A stretch of DNA of 64,000 nt from Fratercula arctica (lineage: Eukaryota > Chordata > Aves > Charadriiformes > Alcidae). The translations under genes and the position numbers were made by a program. The DNA lies in assembly GCA_947846985.1 (NCBI GenBank), contig CANTUZ010000001.1, forward strand, positions 182,294,955-182,358,954, given 5' to 3'. The notes beneath the pieces were generated by a model. The model was not told where the DNA came from. It did not search any database and saw nothing but the letters and a program-made list of their open reading frames with translations. Below, one piece after another: positions 41,601-56,600 of the stretch; within the stretch, counting starts at the first letter, position 1; each line of letters begins with the position of its first letter.

Positions 41601-44600
41601 TACATTTAAGTTTATGAAAATGCTTCACTGAGAATACTATGATACACAGAAATGATTCAAGCAAGCACAGAGGAACATCTGGAATGCGTCTGGTGCCGGA
41701 GTTTTCTACTGTGACTTCATCATGTTGCTTCTGTAGGAATGCAGCAGAGTAATAGCTGAGAAAAGTTTGTTGAATAAGCTATTAAAATACCAGATGTGAA
41801 CATGTGCTTTGCGTTTTTATGGATCAAAATAATGCTGTTGTGGGTATAAAATTTCATTTTACAACTCCGTCTTTTCCTGAAATCTCCCTTCAAGTTATTG
41901 TAAATGTTTTTGTAGATGGAAGAAGAACCTGAACTCCAGGTTGCTGGCCGTATTTGGATGCAGTATTCATTTTGGGAATTAGAATCTGGGATTTAGAATC
42001 TTCAGCCTATAGTAATAAAAATTATTTCCTAAGATGCTAATTACAGTTCTTGGAAAGGCAAGGTCATGTTTCCTGATACTTACCTTAGACTTATAGGTAG
42101 TGTAGCATCTTTTATTGCTAGGTACTAGAAAGTTTGGGTACAAAGGTACCCTAAGAGCATCTTGGAAAAAGTAATAAAAACTATCAGTAAGCACTGCAGT
42201 ATGAAAATCATATGCAGATATGCAATGAAATAATGGTGTCTTTCTGGTGTTAAGTTAAAGCATTAATCTTATCTTCAAGCAAGTGATGATCTGGCCAATT
42301 TGCTGGATCATTTCAATGATTGTATGACAAGACAGATCTAGCTTTTTTTCTGTGTTTGCTTTGAGCTTGAAAATCACCTTGAATGGTCATATTATTAGAA
42401 GGTGGCATTCAGGCCTTAAAAGATGTCCCATGTGCGAGAGCCAGTGTGATGAAGAATTATACAGGCAGGCAATTTTATCGCCAAGTTGGATTAGGAACTA
42501 AGGCAGAACTCAGGAGAATCTGATTCTGTGACAAATTCCTATTTTGAGAGCAAAATGATTGTTAGCATATGAGCATAAGTATCAATATAAAAAAAGCATA
42601 TACTAATTAGGAAAAAATTGCTCCTGGGAATTATTTTATGCAGTGCTAAAACCGCTGAACAATGTTTGAGTTTTATGTCATTCAGGTGTATTCAGAAAGA
42701 TTGCACACATCATTCCTGTGTGTTCAGCAAAATTTATGTTAATTGATGGTTCCTACAATAAATTTGTAACATAGTAACTTGGGAAATTCTATGCAACATT
42801 TAAATTAATTTTAAAAAGGGATGGAATCCTGGAATAATTTTATCTTCTGTGTATCAGAAGTTCTTAAATTGTTTTATGTGCCAGAGGCTTTAGTTACCAA
42901 AACCCTGCTAGACTTTAAGGTAATTCGAAGCTGTTTGTGTCACAGAGTGGCAAAGCCTAAACTGCAGAAATTACAAGCAGTTGAGTTGATATAATCTGTT
43001 CTGATGATTCTAGTGACTGATCCATGTATGTGCTACAGAGAAGGATGGAATATGCCACTCCCCGTCAATACGACTAGGAGGATCCCTCCTGGCAGCCTAA
43101 TGATCAGTCTAATCCTGAGTCTGCAAACAGTCATCTAAAATAGAGAATTCTCTCCATTGTGTTTGAGCACTGACCCCATGTAGTCCATCCTGCGCAGTGT
43201 TTTGTCTCCAGATGTGGGCAGTCTTTGATGTTTCAGAAGGTCTTTGGAGTCAAGGACAAAGTTGAGGACATGTTATCCATATAGCCAGCAGGAGACACGG
43301 TGATGACATTATAGTATCTTGTAAATATTCTATTTTAGTATTTAAACTGTTCCACTACGTTGTGATCAAATATACCACTTGGTATTTTCTAAAGCGTACA
43401 AGTGAATTAGAATTCCAACTGCCATGAGTCATCAATAGGATTAGTGCTGGTAATTCCTGCAGGTTCTTTGGAAAAAGTCACACATGCACCAATCATAAGA
43501 TTCTCATTTAGACTTTTTAATCATGTACTTTTTTGATTAACCAGTGAAGTGGATATTGCAGAGTCAGGGACTTAGAGAGTAAATACTTAGAAGCAAGATA
43601 TTGATCTCTTGATTCTTCTGAAAAAAATAGCTAGTAATTGCAGCTTTCTATAAATAATAACAGTTTACAGATATGAGGTGGTGAAGTCTCCTAACTGACA
43701 TGACCACAACAGAATATTCTTGCAATCTTTATCTTCTTAATAACGTAAATCCCAGCAGATGAAATGAAAATTGCACCTCTATGTAAATTTTATTTGAAAA
43801 TAGGTGGTTCTTCAGCAGGAGTAAAATCTGAAGTAACACAATAGACATTGCAATGTAGTATCTTGCTCTAAGAATTATTATTTCTTTAAATATTTCTTTA
43901 AATAATAATGCTAATAGCAAATTTGTTAACTTAGTAATAAATATAAAATTATTGTAAAATATAAATAAAGTATAAAATATTTTACAGCTATTGTTATAGG
44001 TGTGGAAGTCTGAGTTTGAGCACGAATCTATAGAATCATCTTGCTTTACCATAAACAAGGTCTTAAATACTTGAAAATTTGTGTGCTTTTTCAAAACAAT
44101 CCCACTAGCTTTTTTCACTTTCGGGATGCACAAAACACCCTAAATTTCTTGGTGGTTTGTTATCATATCTTTTTACTTTTTGTGTCAGCATGAATTTCCA
44201 AATTAAACTGTAAGAATCTCATACATACCAGCTGACTGTAAATCTATTTTTGAAGTTTGAACATGAAAACATATCAGGAATCCAAGATCAGGATTCTGAG
44301 ATTCTTATATAGGCATTTGAATAAAGTGACTAGTCCTAAAGATGTATTCAGCATCCAGTAGCTTTCATAGTCAGCAAAGAACTCTAGACAGCATTTCTGA
44401 AAATATGATTTCTGGGAAAGATCTTAAAGGAATTTGAACATTTTAGAAAATGTCCAGACCCAGATTAAGAGCATTGAGCTCTTAAATTTTGTTCTTTCTG
44501 TGCCTAAAATACACAGTAACCTTTTGCTTGATTTACAAGTTTTATTTTGTTTGTTGACTCTGCAGCATTGCCGCCATGGAATTTGTGTGAGCAGGGAAAT

Positions 44601-47600
44601 GGAGACGCGTCCTGTAGATGGAGAATGGGGACCATGGGGACCTTATAGCTCATGTTCAAGAACTTGTGGAGGTGGAATCAAGAGCACCACCAGGCTGTGT
44701 AATAGACCAGAGTATGTTTTTTATTGTGTTTTTCATTAGTGCATAATGAAGATATTATGACACAATGGATCAGTTCAAAACAAAATGAAGGCATTGTGGG
44801 TTGCACAAATTGGTTTGCAGCACCAATAAAAAAAATGCTTGTTTCAGCCATGTTTGAAAAAAGAGATAAGTCTTTAGAACTTCTAGATTACTCTTGTCTC
44901 TCAACTATATAATTCATATTTATAGACATGGCTGAAGACTTATTTTGTCAGGATCTTTTTTTCTAGCTTTACTCGCAATGCTGAGGGTTTCTTTAAACAT
45001 TGAGCTGCTTTCTTTGGAGTAAAAGCTGCAATAAGAAATAGATGTACTCCCTGGTAATCTTTTTAGTGAAACACTTGATTTGCTTTGCTTTAAGACTTTT
45101 TCGCAAAATCACCACCAGTAACACCCACAATGAACACTGGTTACAGCAGAGTCATTTACAACTTACCTTTATAATGAGGAACTTCCATTGACTGAATAAT
45201 TCAATGTGGGTTTCATTCTCTGTAATAAAAGGCAATGAGAACTTTACCCTTAACTTCTCCAGAAGCAGAGCCATAGCTGCAGCCTGGGTAGTTTCAGGGT
45301 TTATCTAGGAAGTCATGTCATCTTGATGTTATCAATGGGATAAATGAACCTCAATCGACTGACCCCAGGTTAATTTATTTTCTCTGATGAGTAAGAGGCA
45401 ATAGACTAGATTCCCATTAGATATGGCTCTGTCAGTCTGTAGTATCTGATAGCGTCAATGTGCCATTGATCTATTCTTTTTTTCCTCCCTAAGAACCTAC
45501 TAGTACTGAATTATTGTGTAGCAGGGTTTATAACAGTTAGGAAATGGATTTTAAACTTTACAGTAAATGGGGTGTTTTCCACCATTCTCCCTTTTTTGTT
45601 CTTTTGATCCCCAAACTGAAACTAAAACTATAGAAAAGACTGTGTCGTCTCCTAACTCTTTGTCACTCTGTAAAATAATAATTTAAAATTACTGAGGGAG
45701 GTGCTGCTTCTGCAAAAATAGAGCTGTAATCTCATCTAAATTCATAAAAGCATTGAAGTTAATAATGCTTTTTCACAGGCAAAATAATTATGACTGTAAG
45801 AGAAATAAAAATGTAATAGACATTAATAAACATCAGTAGCTTGATTACCAGCTACCTCAGCAGTAGTATTTTACATGGACTTTTTACTTTCTTCACTTGG
45901 GCATAAATGTATGCACAGTGCGATAGAAGGTAAGTGTGTGTGAAAGTCAGTAACACGTGACCAAATGCTGTGTGAGACTTTCCCCTTTAGATCAGTGGCT
46001 CAAGCCACTTTTCATGGAAACCAGCAATTTTAGAAACTGAATGTGGTTTACATTTACCTATTTTTGTTAGACCAAGAAATGGAGGAAAGTACTGTGTTGG
46101 CCGCAGGATGAAATTTCGATCATGTAATACCGATTCATGTCCAAAAGGCAAAAAAGATTTCCGGGAGCAACAGTGCTCTGAATTTGATGGCAAACACTTT
46201 AATATCAACGGTCTTACATCTGCTGTTCGCTGGCTTCCAAAATATAGTGGTAGTAAGTAATTATAAATTTTTTTCAATTAATGAAATAAAAATGTTACTT
46301 TAATTAAAGTTTTAAAACAGACAAGAAACCTGTTGGATTTTCTTTCCAGTTTCTATGAAAGATCGCTGTAAACTTTTTTGCCGAGTTTCTGGAACAACTT
46401 CCTACTATCAGCTGAAGGACAGAGTTGCTGATGGTACTCCCTGTGGAGCAGAAACCAATGACCTTTGTGTTCAAGGCTTATGCAGGGTATTTAAACTTAT
46501 TAATTATTAAAACCAATTTTAACAAATTGTAAAGTAGATATTTAATATTCATCCAAATAACCATTCCTGAAAATATGTAAAGCAAGATGTTTTGAATTTA
46601 CTTAAGTTAATTTTAATCCCTACCGAATTAAACATCTGGAAATGGAGGCAATTAAGTGAAGAACATACAGTGGAATCTGAAGACCCACAGTCTTTCCTCA
46701 TTAAAGCCTCATATGTGAGAGAGTTAATATTGTCCAAGTGAACAGAGAGAAACTGGCATAAAGGGAGGAAAGAAGCATGCTGTGTGTTTATTGCCGTCAT
46801 ATTTCTGCTATCAAAGAAGTAAAAAAAAAGTAGAAAATTTAAGGGTAGATAGATTACATATTTATTATTTCATTGCAAAGTCCCTTGAAAGGGATCATTT
46901 CAGCATTCTTTGCTTAATAGCAATTATGGAAGTGCCACAAGATTTTGTTGGGAGAAGCAAGGTGCTATGTTATAACAATTCAAGACTTTTGTCAAGCCCA
47001 GGTTGTTTTGCTGATTGCAGTGAAACTGAGTAAATTCAGGATGAGGAGAAAATGTGACCTTTTTTATAGTGTTGAATCAAGAGGAAAGAGGAAATGCCAG
47101 AGAATTGTCCTGTTTATCATAATTTTTTTAAAAAAGGAAGTTTACATAAAGATACATAAACAAAAATTGTGCTTATGCTAGTTTAACCAGCATAGTCTAC
47201 ATGTATTCCTTTGCTTCTTTTGCAGTAATGACAGACTTTAAAAGAGTTGATGACCATGTACACATATATACTGCTTTTAGGATTCCAAAACTTTTTAATG
47301 TAAATATAACTTAAAATTTCTACACTATATTGATTTATTTTTTTTAATACAAAATCTTACATACTGTTATGTATTCTTACAGAGTTCTTGACACATTAAG
47401 TGCATTTGGATTGTACGTTCTTAGTACAACAGCACTATTGTGTTTTGCCTTTACATCACAGCACCCAAAACATAAAAGGCTTTTCATGAATTGCCAAGGA
47501 AGACCATATATGTGTGTGTATATATAGTAGAATAAGAAAATTTGGGGCGATTGGGAAGCTTACATTGTTTGTTTTCCATTTTCCATTGGACTGAGTGACG

Positions 47601-50600
47601 CGGGGCTATTGTATTTTTTTGTAGCAAGCAGGCTGTGATCACGTTTTGAACTCCAAGGCAAGGAGAGACAAATGTGGAATCTGCGGTGGTGATAATTCTT
47701 CATGTAAGACTCTTGCAGGTACTTTCAACAGTGCTCGTTATGGTATGTTTGTTTGATTTTTTTATTTTTTTTTTTTTTTTTTTAAATCTTAATACACATT
47801 TCAATATGGCTTAGAAATTATGTTTTACATTTGAGGAAGTGAGATTTCAGTGTATGTTCTTTAGGATCTGTGTCAACAAAAGTATCTCTGATTTTCAATC
47901 ACATGTGCCCTCTGAAGGATGCAATGGCAAACACTGTGACACACTAACCCGTTCAAGGGGAAAAAAAAAATCAATCTGCTCTAATGTAAAAACAAAAGGC
48001 ACAAATAAAAGATACAATCAGGGTAAAAGTACTTTAGAAGGAAGAATGCTTCCTGCATTCTCTCATCTGAAACTATGCAGCTGAAGGACTTAATCCAACA
48101 TCTCCTGTTGGTTGTGTAAAGAGATAGCAAGAAGTCTGTGGTGTGAGCAGCTGATGAGGTTCCTTTTTCCCTGTAGTGCAAAAGATAGCATGGGAAACCT
48201 GAGCCTTCTCTTTCCAGAGAACATGGGCAGCATCGTTTATGTTCTTTCCTCTTCATTGGCATGTAATGAATGAGAAACTTCTGAATAACCCTGGTAATTT
48301 CTATTTTTTTTATTTAGTTTCTCTAGTAGAGCTACTGGTAGTTTTTCTATATGAAGTCCTTTCTGGGAAGTACGGAGAAGACTATTTTATGTGTGTAGCA
48401 GTGCAGCTAAGTAGTTAGAGCACATAACACAAGGATGGAAGTCTCCAGGTTAATATCAGATTCCCAAAGGCTCCTTCACGCTGCTTCACTGGTTGAAAGA
48501 GACCACAGGCGAAGTGAAAATGATACCTGGAAAGCTGCCAAATAGGATCTTCATAGAACAAAGGAATCACCAGTTGAAGGGGAAAGTATGTCCAGTATCC
48601 TGTCAGATTTATTTTTTTTTCCTGGCAGAGGGCTTGTGCCAAGCAAAAGTACCAAAAAACTTAAAGGTGGCATACAGCTACCCTTCCTGTACAAATGCAT
48701 GTGACTCTTCTTGTGTCTGTCATGAGAAGCTGGAAGAAGACACAATCACCCATGAGACTGTATTTCTGAACACGTGGTCAAAACACTGAAGGGAAAGAAT
48801 ATATTTTTTTTGATAATTCTGAGTAAAGGGCTGTCAGTGTTTTAGTTTTCCACCACTATGAAAGATCTTTTTGCTTATAGGTAGCACATGAATCCTGTAT
48901 CAAATACATTTGATACAAATGACCGTCACACTGGAACTGCTGTTTATACAAACTTGTCAGCTTTGCATTGTCACAGACTGACTTGCTTCTAACTGAAGTT
49001 GAAGAAAAAAAACGAACCCATGTTTTGTGAGGAGGAAAATGTTCATTTATTATTTTGGTTTTATACTTAGTTGAATCTTTTAAATTATGTTTGAATTCTT
49101 GGAATTACAGCATATAAAAGATGATACTGAATTAAACTAATGGACAGTATGCTAAACATTTGGGATTATCACTCAGGTGTGCTGAAGGAGGAGTGCAGCA
49201 ATGCCAGCAAGAGGATGTAGCTGGCTTGATCACTGAAACTTCAATGTCCATGGGAGGTCTATGACATCCCTAGTGTAATGGGTGAAAACACCGTCTGAGG
49301 AAATGTCCTTTTCCAAAAAAGTTCTGAGTTAGGATAACAAGAAAAGTATGCCAAAGTCTGTGCACTTGATCTTTTAACTTCACCTGGTCCCCTTCCACAC
49401 TGACACTAGGCATTTTACTAAGGCAGAATTTGGAATTGGACAATAGCAGCCTATTGTACGTGCTTGTATTCATACAGCTAAAATGTTATCATTAAGTGTT
49501 TGAACAGTAGTGAAACAATCATCCGGAATTCATTACAACGAAATACTAATTTACTTAGCCTCACAATTTAGGAAATGGTAATCTTATTATGTACACATAA
49601 TTATTATGTTGCCTACTATAATTGCATCAAATTAGAGTATCTGAGGATTTCCTGGAAAATGGTCATTCTGGGTGCCTTAGTACGTGATCTGTTCTCCTGT
49701 GTATCCTTGACAACATGCTATGTGCATTTTTTTATAGTTTCCTCCCATATTTTGTCTTCTGACATTCTACTAATGCAAGGTCTTCAGCGTGTGAGATGAG
49801 GGGCTTTTTTGAGCGTGCTTTGGTTTACTTCCCACTGTATTGGAAGATTGACCAAACGCTGTGATTTATCCAGAGCGTCCAGCCTGTCAATTTGCAATTG
49901 CAGTGCTGCCCCCAGCTGGTAAATGGGATGGACCCGTGGTTAGATTAAATGTTCCTTTAAATGCATGGTATAGTTTTAGTAGATTAAAAGCACTGGGAAG
50001 TTAAGGAATTATGAAATTGAAAAGGATATTGCCATTTAAATTTTTACCCACTGAGGTGATTCAACTAAGCAAAGTTTAATTGTGGCAACACTATTAAACA
50101 CAGCACAATAAGTGGAAAAGTTAGCAAAAATTATATTAATGCTTCAGATTGCATGTTTGTGTTTATTATTTGTTTCCAATGTTTTCCGTAGTCATATTTT
50201 CTTAGACATAAGAATCCTTTTGAATTTGTGATTAGGATCTGTGAGAAACGGCTTTTTTTAATTTTTAAATTTTGCTTATGTGCAGCTTGACAGCTCTAAA
50301 AAGTGCATCTTGATGCACCTTATTTTGTTCCCTTACGACAAGGCTACCATAATAGTAGTTGGAGGTATTACAGGAAACCATGACTCATTTGCAAAACATT
50401 TTTATTTTGAAGGGAATACACTAGGGTAACATCTTTAGTAGCAGAATGTGGATCAAGCATGGCTAGTTTATGTGATATATCTACCTATGTGTATGGCCTG
50501 CAGCACTGCAATATTTGAGTATTTAGGACTTGTTCTTTAGAGTGCTGTCATGCAATACTCTTGTGAGACAGAGAAAAGCTAACCCAATTGTATAAAAACA

Positions 50601-53600
50601 GGGAATGGAGATATTTTATGTTAAGTAACCTATTCAGACTTGCATGAAAGTTTTGTGGTTAAATTTTGAGGAGCCACAGTGTTTCCTGAGTGCCACTTGA
50701 TGTACTGGACTGCTTTCTAGAACAGTGCTGTTCTGCAGAGACTTTTGTGAGTACATTGAACTCATGTTATTGGTAAAGAGTTGAAGTCACATTTCTGAAC
50801 ACCGGAATTAATTTTAATGACTTAAGAAAACAGAAGTTCAGTTCAACTGATTAGAAAACAAAGCAGAGAAATTTAGTATGCATGAAGATATTCATATTCC
50901 CTTCTTAAAATGAGGAGGGCATTCAGCAGTGGTTGTCACTGGTGCACTGTAGGATTTTGTGAATAAAACTAGTTAAACATATGTTCATATTTACTAGTAT
51001 TTGACTATTTTTGTATATAACCAATGTGAATAATTACATTGCAGGTTACAATGTTGTAGTAAATATTCCCAAAGGAGCAACAAATATTGATATTCGGCAG
51101 CACAGCTACTCAGGGAAACCAGAAGATGACAACTACCTTGGTAAAAGCCTCCTGTGTATAACATTGATGGATAGTTTTTCTGCTCTTGCCAGAGGTCTGC
51201 TCTAGGCATATATTGTCAGAAGTCTGATAAAGTCTTTAAAGCAAATATCTAATTACATTGTATCATCATTTGACTGAGTATCTCTGTAAATACTAGTTTT
51301 CAGAAAAATGAGTGAGGTGTTTTTAGGTTTCTAATTCTTAAATGCATGTGTTCATTTGTCAGAGAATAGGAATTATAGCACATCGTATCATTTTGTCAGT
51401 TTTTGACTTTGTTGTGGCAATGTTAATTAAAACTCCAGAAGTGAACTCAGGAATAATGCAGGTATTTGTGGTTTTAAGTCTTGGAAGCATACACTTTGTT
51501 TATAAACGAAGCAGTCTGATCTTCAGCAGACTTACCAGTTGTCTCACATTTCTCTTTTTCCATCACGTTTGACTATAAAGATCACATTTTGATAGATTTG
51601 CAAGTGTGTGAGAGGAATGAAGAATTCATAAGCACATTGTCCCAAAAATCTTTGTTGTTCTAATTAACAGTACTTATGTGCCTGAGAGAATATTGGGTCA
51701 TATTTTCCTTCTGTCTCTCCTTCCGTTACCATCCTACTCATCAAATTTCAGAGTTTTCAAAATGTTTTCCTTGACACCTGTTGCCCTGTTGTTGCACATG
51801 CATTTTGCAGGACACAGAAACAATCCTCAATCCCTGACACTTGCTACCATTTTAAATGTAGTAATGCTTAAGTAGCATGCCTTTACTAAGAATTTTTCTC
51901 TATTTTTAAATTTAATCTTTAACTTGTTATTAATCTTTATTATTGTAAGTTGGTCATTATATTAAATTATTATTATAAATGCTTAATAATTTACTTGATT
52001 CTTACTTTGAAATTTACTTTTAAAAGCCACTTTGCTAAAAGTAGCTGTAGCAAATACAAGAATGTGGGCCATAGAATAGGCCAGAAATACAGATAATTAT
52101 TGTTTCCTTCTACAGTAGCCAAACCTAACCAAATTTAGAAGTGATGACTCAGTCAACCCTTCAGCAGAACAAATATTATTAAAGTTGTGTTGTTAATGCA
52201 GAGAAAATCCATGACAACTGCTCTGGTGAAAGTTACTGATGGTTAGGATTGAATTCATGCATTAGAAACTGTTTGATACAACTTCAAAGTATTACACGTG
52301 GACTAAAGTAAAGATAAGTGTTGGTGAGAAGATATATTATTAAGAGTTTTTATTGATAGAACCTTTTAATTAAATACGTGCTTTATTTCCAATATTTTAT
52401 TTTACTTATAGCTTTATCTGATATTCATGGGAATTTTATCTTGAATGGAAATTTTGTTGTAAGCATGTCAAAAAGAGAAATCAATATACAAGGAGCCATT
52501 TTTGAGTACAGTGGTTCAAACAATACGATAGAACGAATTAACAGCACTGATAGAATCGAAGAAGAGCTAATCTTACAGGTGCATGTTTACTTTTTTCATA
52601 AGTTTGAAAATTTGCTACATGATCATTATGTTCATAAAATTATATTCAAATTCACTGAAAAACAGCTGTCATTTTATCTCAATTAAGGTTTTGTGTGTAG
52701 GGAATTTGTACAACCCTGATGTGCGTTATTCATTCAATGTCCCAATAGAAGAGAGAAGTGATCTGTTTACGTGGGATCCTTACGGACCCTGGCAAGACTG
52801 CAGCAGGATGTGCCAAGGTACTGTGAATTCCTTTGTCACCAGAACTAAAGACCTTATGGCACTTAGGAAAGGACTAGTCTTAAGTACTCAGATTTTTCAC
52901 CCCTACTTATAAGGAAGAAGCTCAGCACTCCCAGTAAACTTTAGGTGCACGGAGCCTTTAAGGGCAGAATGACTTCTAATTTGGTTTGCTATTTTCAATA
53001 TTTATGCAGTGCAATTCTACATTCAAAACTACATTTGTGTTCCTTTCTTTTGTAGCCATAGGAGTGTTCTATAAAAAAAAAAAAAATAGTTGACACAAGT
53101 CTAACGCATCCTTAGAAAGCAGTATTGTATATCTACTACTGTGTATTAGGCTTCTGTTATCCTATTTCCAGATGGTCACTGATTTGTCTAGGATCTTTCA
53201 TATATAGTTCTTTGTCTTTTTTTGGTTATCTGCTATGTAGGGTGAAGCTATTTAAAGATATGTTTTACAAATTCTTAACTGTTATTCTATAGGCCATTCA
53301 AGTGTTAAAATAAAAACACAGTATGTATGAAGTGTATATGTAAAGTATATGTACAGAGATTTTTGATAGATGCTCCTATTAGCAGGTACTAGAAGTGCCT
53401 GTAGATATGTGATGGTGAGTTTCTTCTGTTTTTGAGTCAGGCTGTAGACATGCTTATGTCTATGTCACAACCTCTAAGTTAACATGGTGTTTTGAAAATT
53501 TGGAAGTTAGCAAAGGACAGACATCACGTATTTGGAATACGTAGCCTGATGTATAAATGGACTGCTGCACTTTTCCAGTTTTCTGGAAGTTGACATCCTC

Positions 53601-56600
53601 GTGAGACCACTGTAGTACAGCTGGGATATGGCAGGGATGACTGGGGCAAGGTTGTTCTCCACCTGGAATGTAGTCAGCTGCACAAAGCAGCATGTTTGTA
53701 CAGAATCTGGTGTATACAAAGATTAGTGTTAATGGAGTATCTCAGTTAAATTCCTTAATGTTGAATGGAATCCGTTAGTGTAAAAAGGCACTCTTATTTT
53801 AGCCCTTTATTTGCTTTTTTGGGTTACTTTTGAAGGTATTCGAAGAAGAAGAATGACATGCATACGAAAAAGCGATCATGTGGTAGTGTCTGATCAAAGA
53901 TGTGAACATATACCAACTGTACCAGCTGTCTTTGAGGAGTGTAATACAGAATGCGAATTAAGGTAAAAAGAGGTTCCTAACTGATAGAGCTATTGTGGTC
54001 TTATGTATTGTTGTTGATAAAGATTGAAACAAAATATTTCAGGTTGTTTTAACCATCCCTCCACCCCTTTCTACCTCCCTCATCCCTCCCATCTCTCCTT
54101 CCTTTCCTCAAATCTGTTGGTATGATGGGTTTATACATTAGATTTACACCTCTGAATCTAAGTAGAACTAGTGTACTTATCTAATTTTTATTGGTAAAGT
54201 ATAAATTCTTTTGTTAGGATTGTGAATCTGTTCTATACATCCTGCCACAAAAACTTGTATTGCTGGGCACAATGAATATTTCACCAGAATTGTACTGACA
54301 ACTGGAACTAATTTGAAACAGACTTGAGTTTTTGCACTCCTAGAAAGCCCACACTGAAGTGTTCAGATGGTGAACAGTTAGAATTATAGCTTACATTTTT
54401 CAAAGTCACCTAGGAGATTAAGGCAAAAGATTCTTTAAATTAAAAAAAAATGATTTTAAGCCTATGAATCAAATTCTTTTATATTGCTTTGAAAGTTCCA
54501 GTCGTGAGATATATTTTACAGTTTTATCTGCTTCGTAAAATGCATATCTATTCTTACATGGCAATTCCTGGTACATTCTCTGGGTGCTTTATTCACTTAC
54601 AGTTTATCCTTGTAGGTGGCACAATGTTGGAAAAAGTGACTGCACGTCCAAGTGTGGCCCAGGGTATCGGTCTATAGAGATCCACTGCATGAAGTACTCT
54701 ATTTCGAAAGGACTCAGTGCTCCGGTGGATGATAAGTACTGCGCTCATCAGCAGAAGCCACCGACCAGAGAGCCCTGCCATGGTGACTGTATGTTAACAA
54801 GTTGGCACTACACAGAATGGTCAGAGGTACAAATTCAAAACCTTATAATTGTACCATTATAGTTCTGGTTAGCATTCATATCAAAGTTTTATTTCTATAT
54901 AAGTTTTTTTTTATTTGGTTAAGCATCTAAAAGAAAGTAATGTTTGACAAATGCAGAGTTGCAGGAGGAGCTAATACCAATCTTTACATTTCAACAACTT
55001 CCTCATGTTTTTGTAAGAAACTGTAGATAAATTTTTTGCAGTGTGGTTTTGGAAGTCAGCAGAGAAGATCTGGTGGTTGAAGGTGTATATTTTATTTACA
55101 ATGTTAATAATTTAGTTCTGAGAGTATTTTGGAGAAAAGGAATAAGTACAATTTCAGCTTTAATCTTCATTAAAGAGTTTTATCTTGGAACTACTAAGCA
55201 AAGCGTCAAATTTATCTCATGTGAACACATTGGCAGTCTGTGGATTAAATGTAGGATACATTTGTGTAACACAATCATTAGTGTCTTTCACTTTTAAGAC
55301 TGATAATTTATTTTGATGTGGTTTTATCATGTTGCGTTTCCTGTTTCATAATATTGCCTATACACCGCAGTGTTCCAGGAGCTGTGAAAGAGGTGTCAGA
55401 ACAAGAGAAGCTTTTTGTATGAACAGTTTGGGTCGTCATCTCCCTGACAGAGAATGCCAGGAACTTCCAAGAGTTGTAATGCAGAGCTGCAATGAATTCT
55501 TATGTCCAAGCTGGTCTGTTAGTGAATGGAGCGAGGTAATGAACCATGTGAAACTTAAAAGGCCTTTGGTCCTGGTTATGGATGTTAAAAGAAGCTGCTT
55601 TAAGTGTCTGATTATTTTGTTCTGGCTGTTATGGGGCACATGATAATAAAAATTCTGAAGTCCTAGGGTTTGACTGATACACATCCCAGATGTACAAATG
55701 GCATGAGAACTCCTGAAAAATGCACCTAGAATTTATTTTTCTCTGAAATTTTGTTACATTAAAAGGAGGTAGTAAAGCTACTTGAAGTAAACTTATCTAC
55801 AGTAATATGCATACCTTCCTTTTTTATGAAGCAATGAGGACCATCCAGCCAACTGAAGAATTGAATTATATCAATTTTATCGTAGATCATATGGGTATAA
55901 AAGAATCACGCATAGCTTAAACATCTTTGCTGTGAAAGCTGTGATGTGTGCACTCATATTTTAAATAAGTATTCTTTATTATAATGGAAATAAATGATCT
56001 GTACATTGTTCTCATATTTTTGTAGCTTTAGAAACTTAATAGTGATTCCTTTGTATTAGCATTTGGGTTGATGTTTACAGGAAATAGAGAGTTCATAAAA
56101 GAACTAGTTTTGTTGGACTACTTACATTCACGGAATGTTTTTGTTATTTATGTGATCTTTAAAATCCAACAGATTACTAAAAGAAAGTGAAGCCATTAAT
56201 GCAGATTCATGTCTTTACAAACTGTTGACTCTAATAATTTTACAGTGTCCTGTGACATGTGGCAAAGGAATGAAGCATCGTCAAGTATGGTGCCAACTTA
56301 ATGATGAACAACTGAGAGATGATTTCTGTAATCCAAATGATAGACCAGAATCAATAACACCGTGTGAGCTTCATGAATGTGCATCTTGGCAAGTAGGGCC
56401 TTGGGGATCAGTGAGTACATAAGGATTCCTGGCTTCTTATTGTCTACTTCAGACTATGAGTGATCACAAAACAATATCTTTTAAACTTTTTAATTGGATC
56501 TGAAGCAGTTACTTTAGTTGAATTGATTCACATTTTTGTTCGCTCCTGTTGGCGCTATTTGGGAACATACACATAGAAGTTAAATGCCTAAAATAGTCAT

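Noticed and set aside
43729..44133. 134-codon minus-strand frame
   Set aside because: AT-rich, Leu/Ile/Phe-rich chance frame in intron without any domain or splice support.
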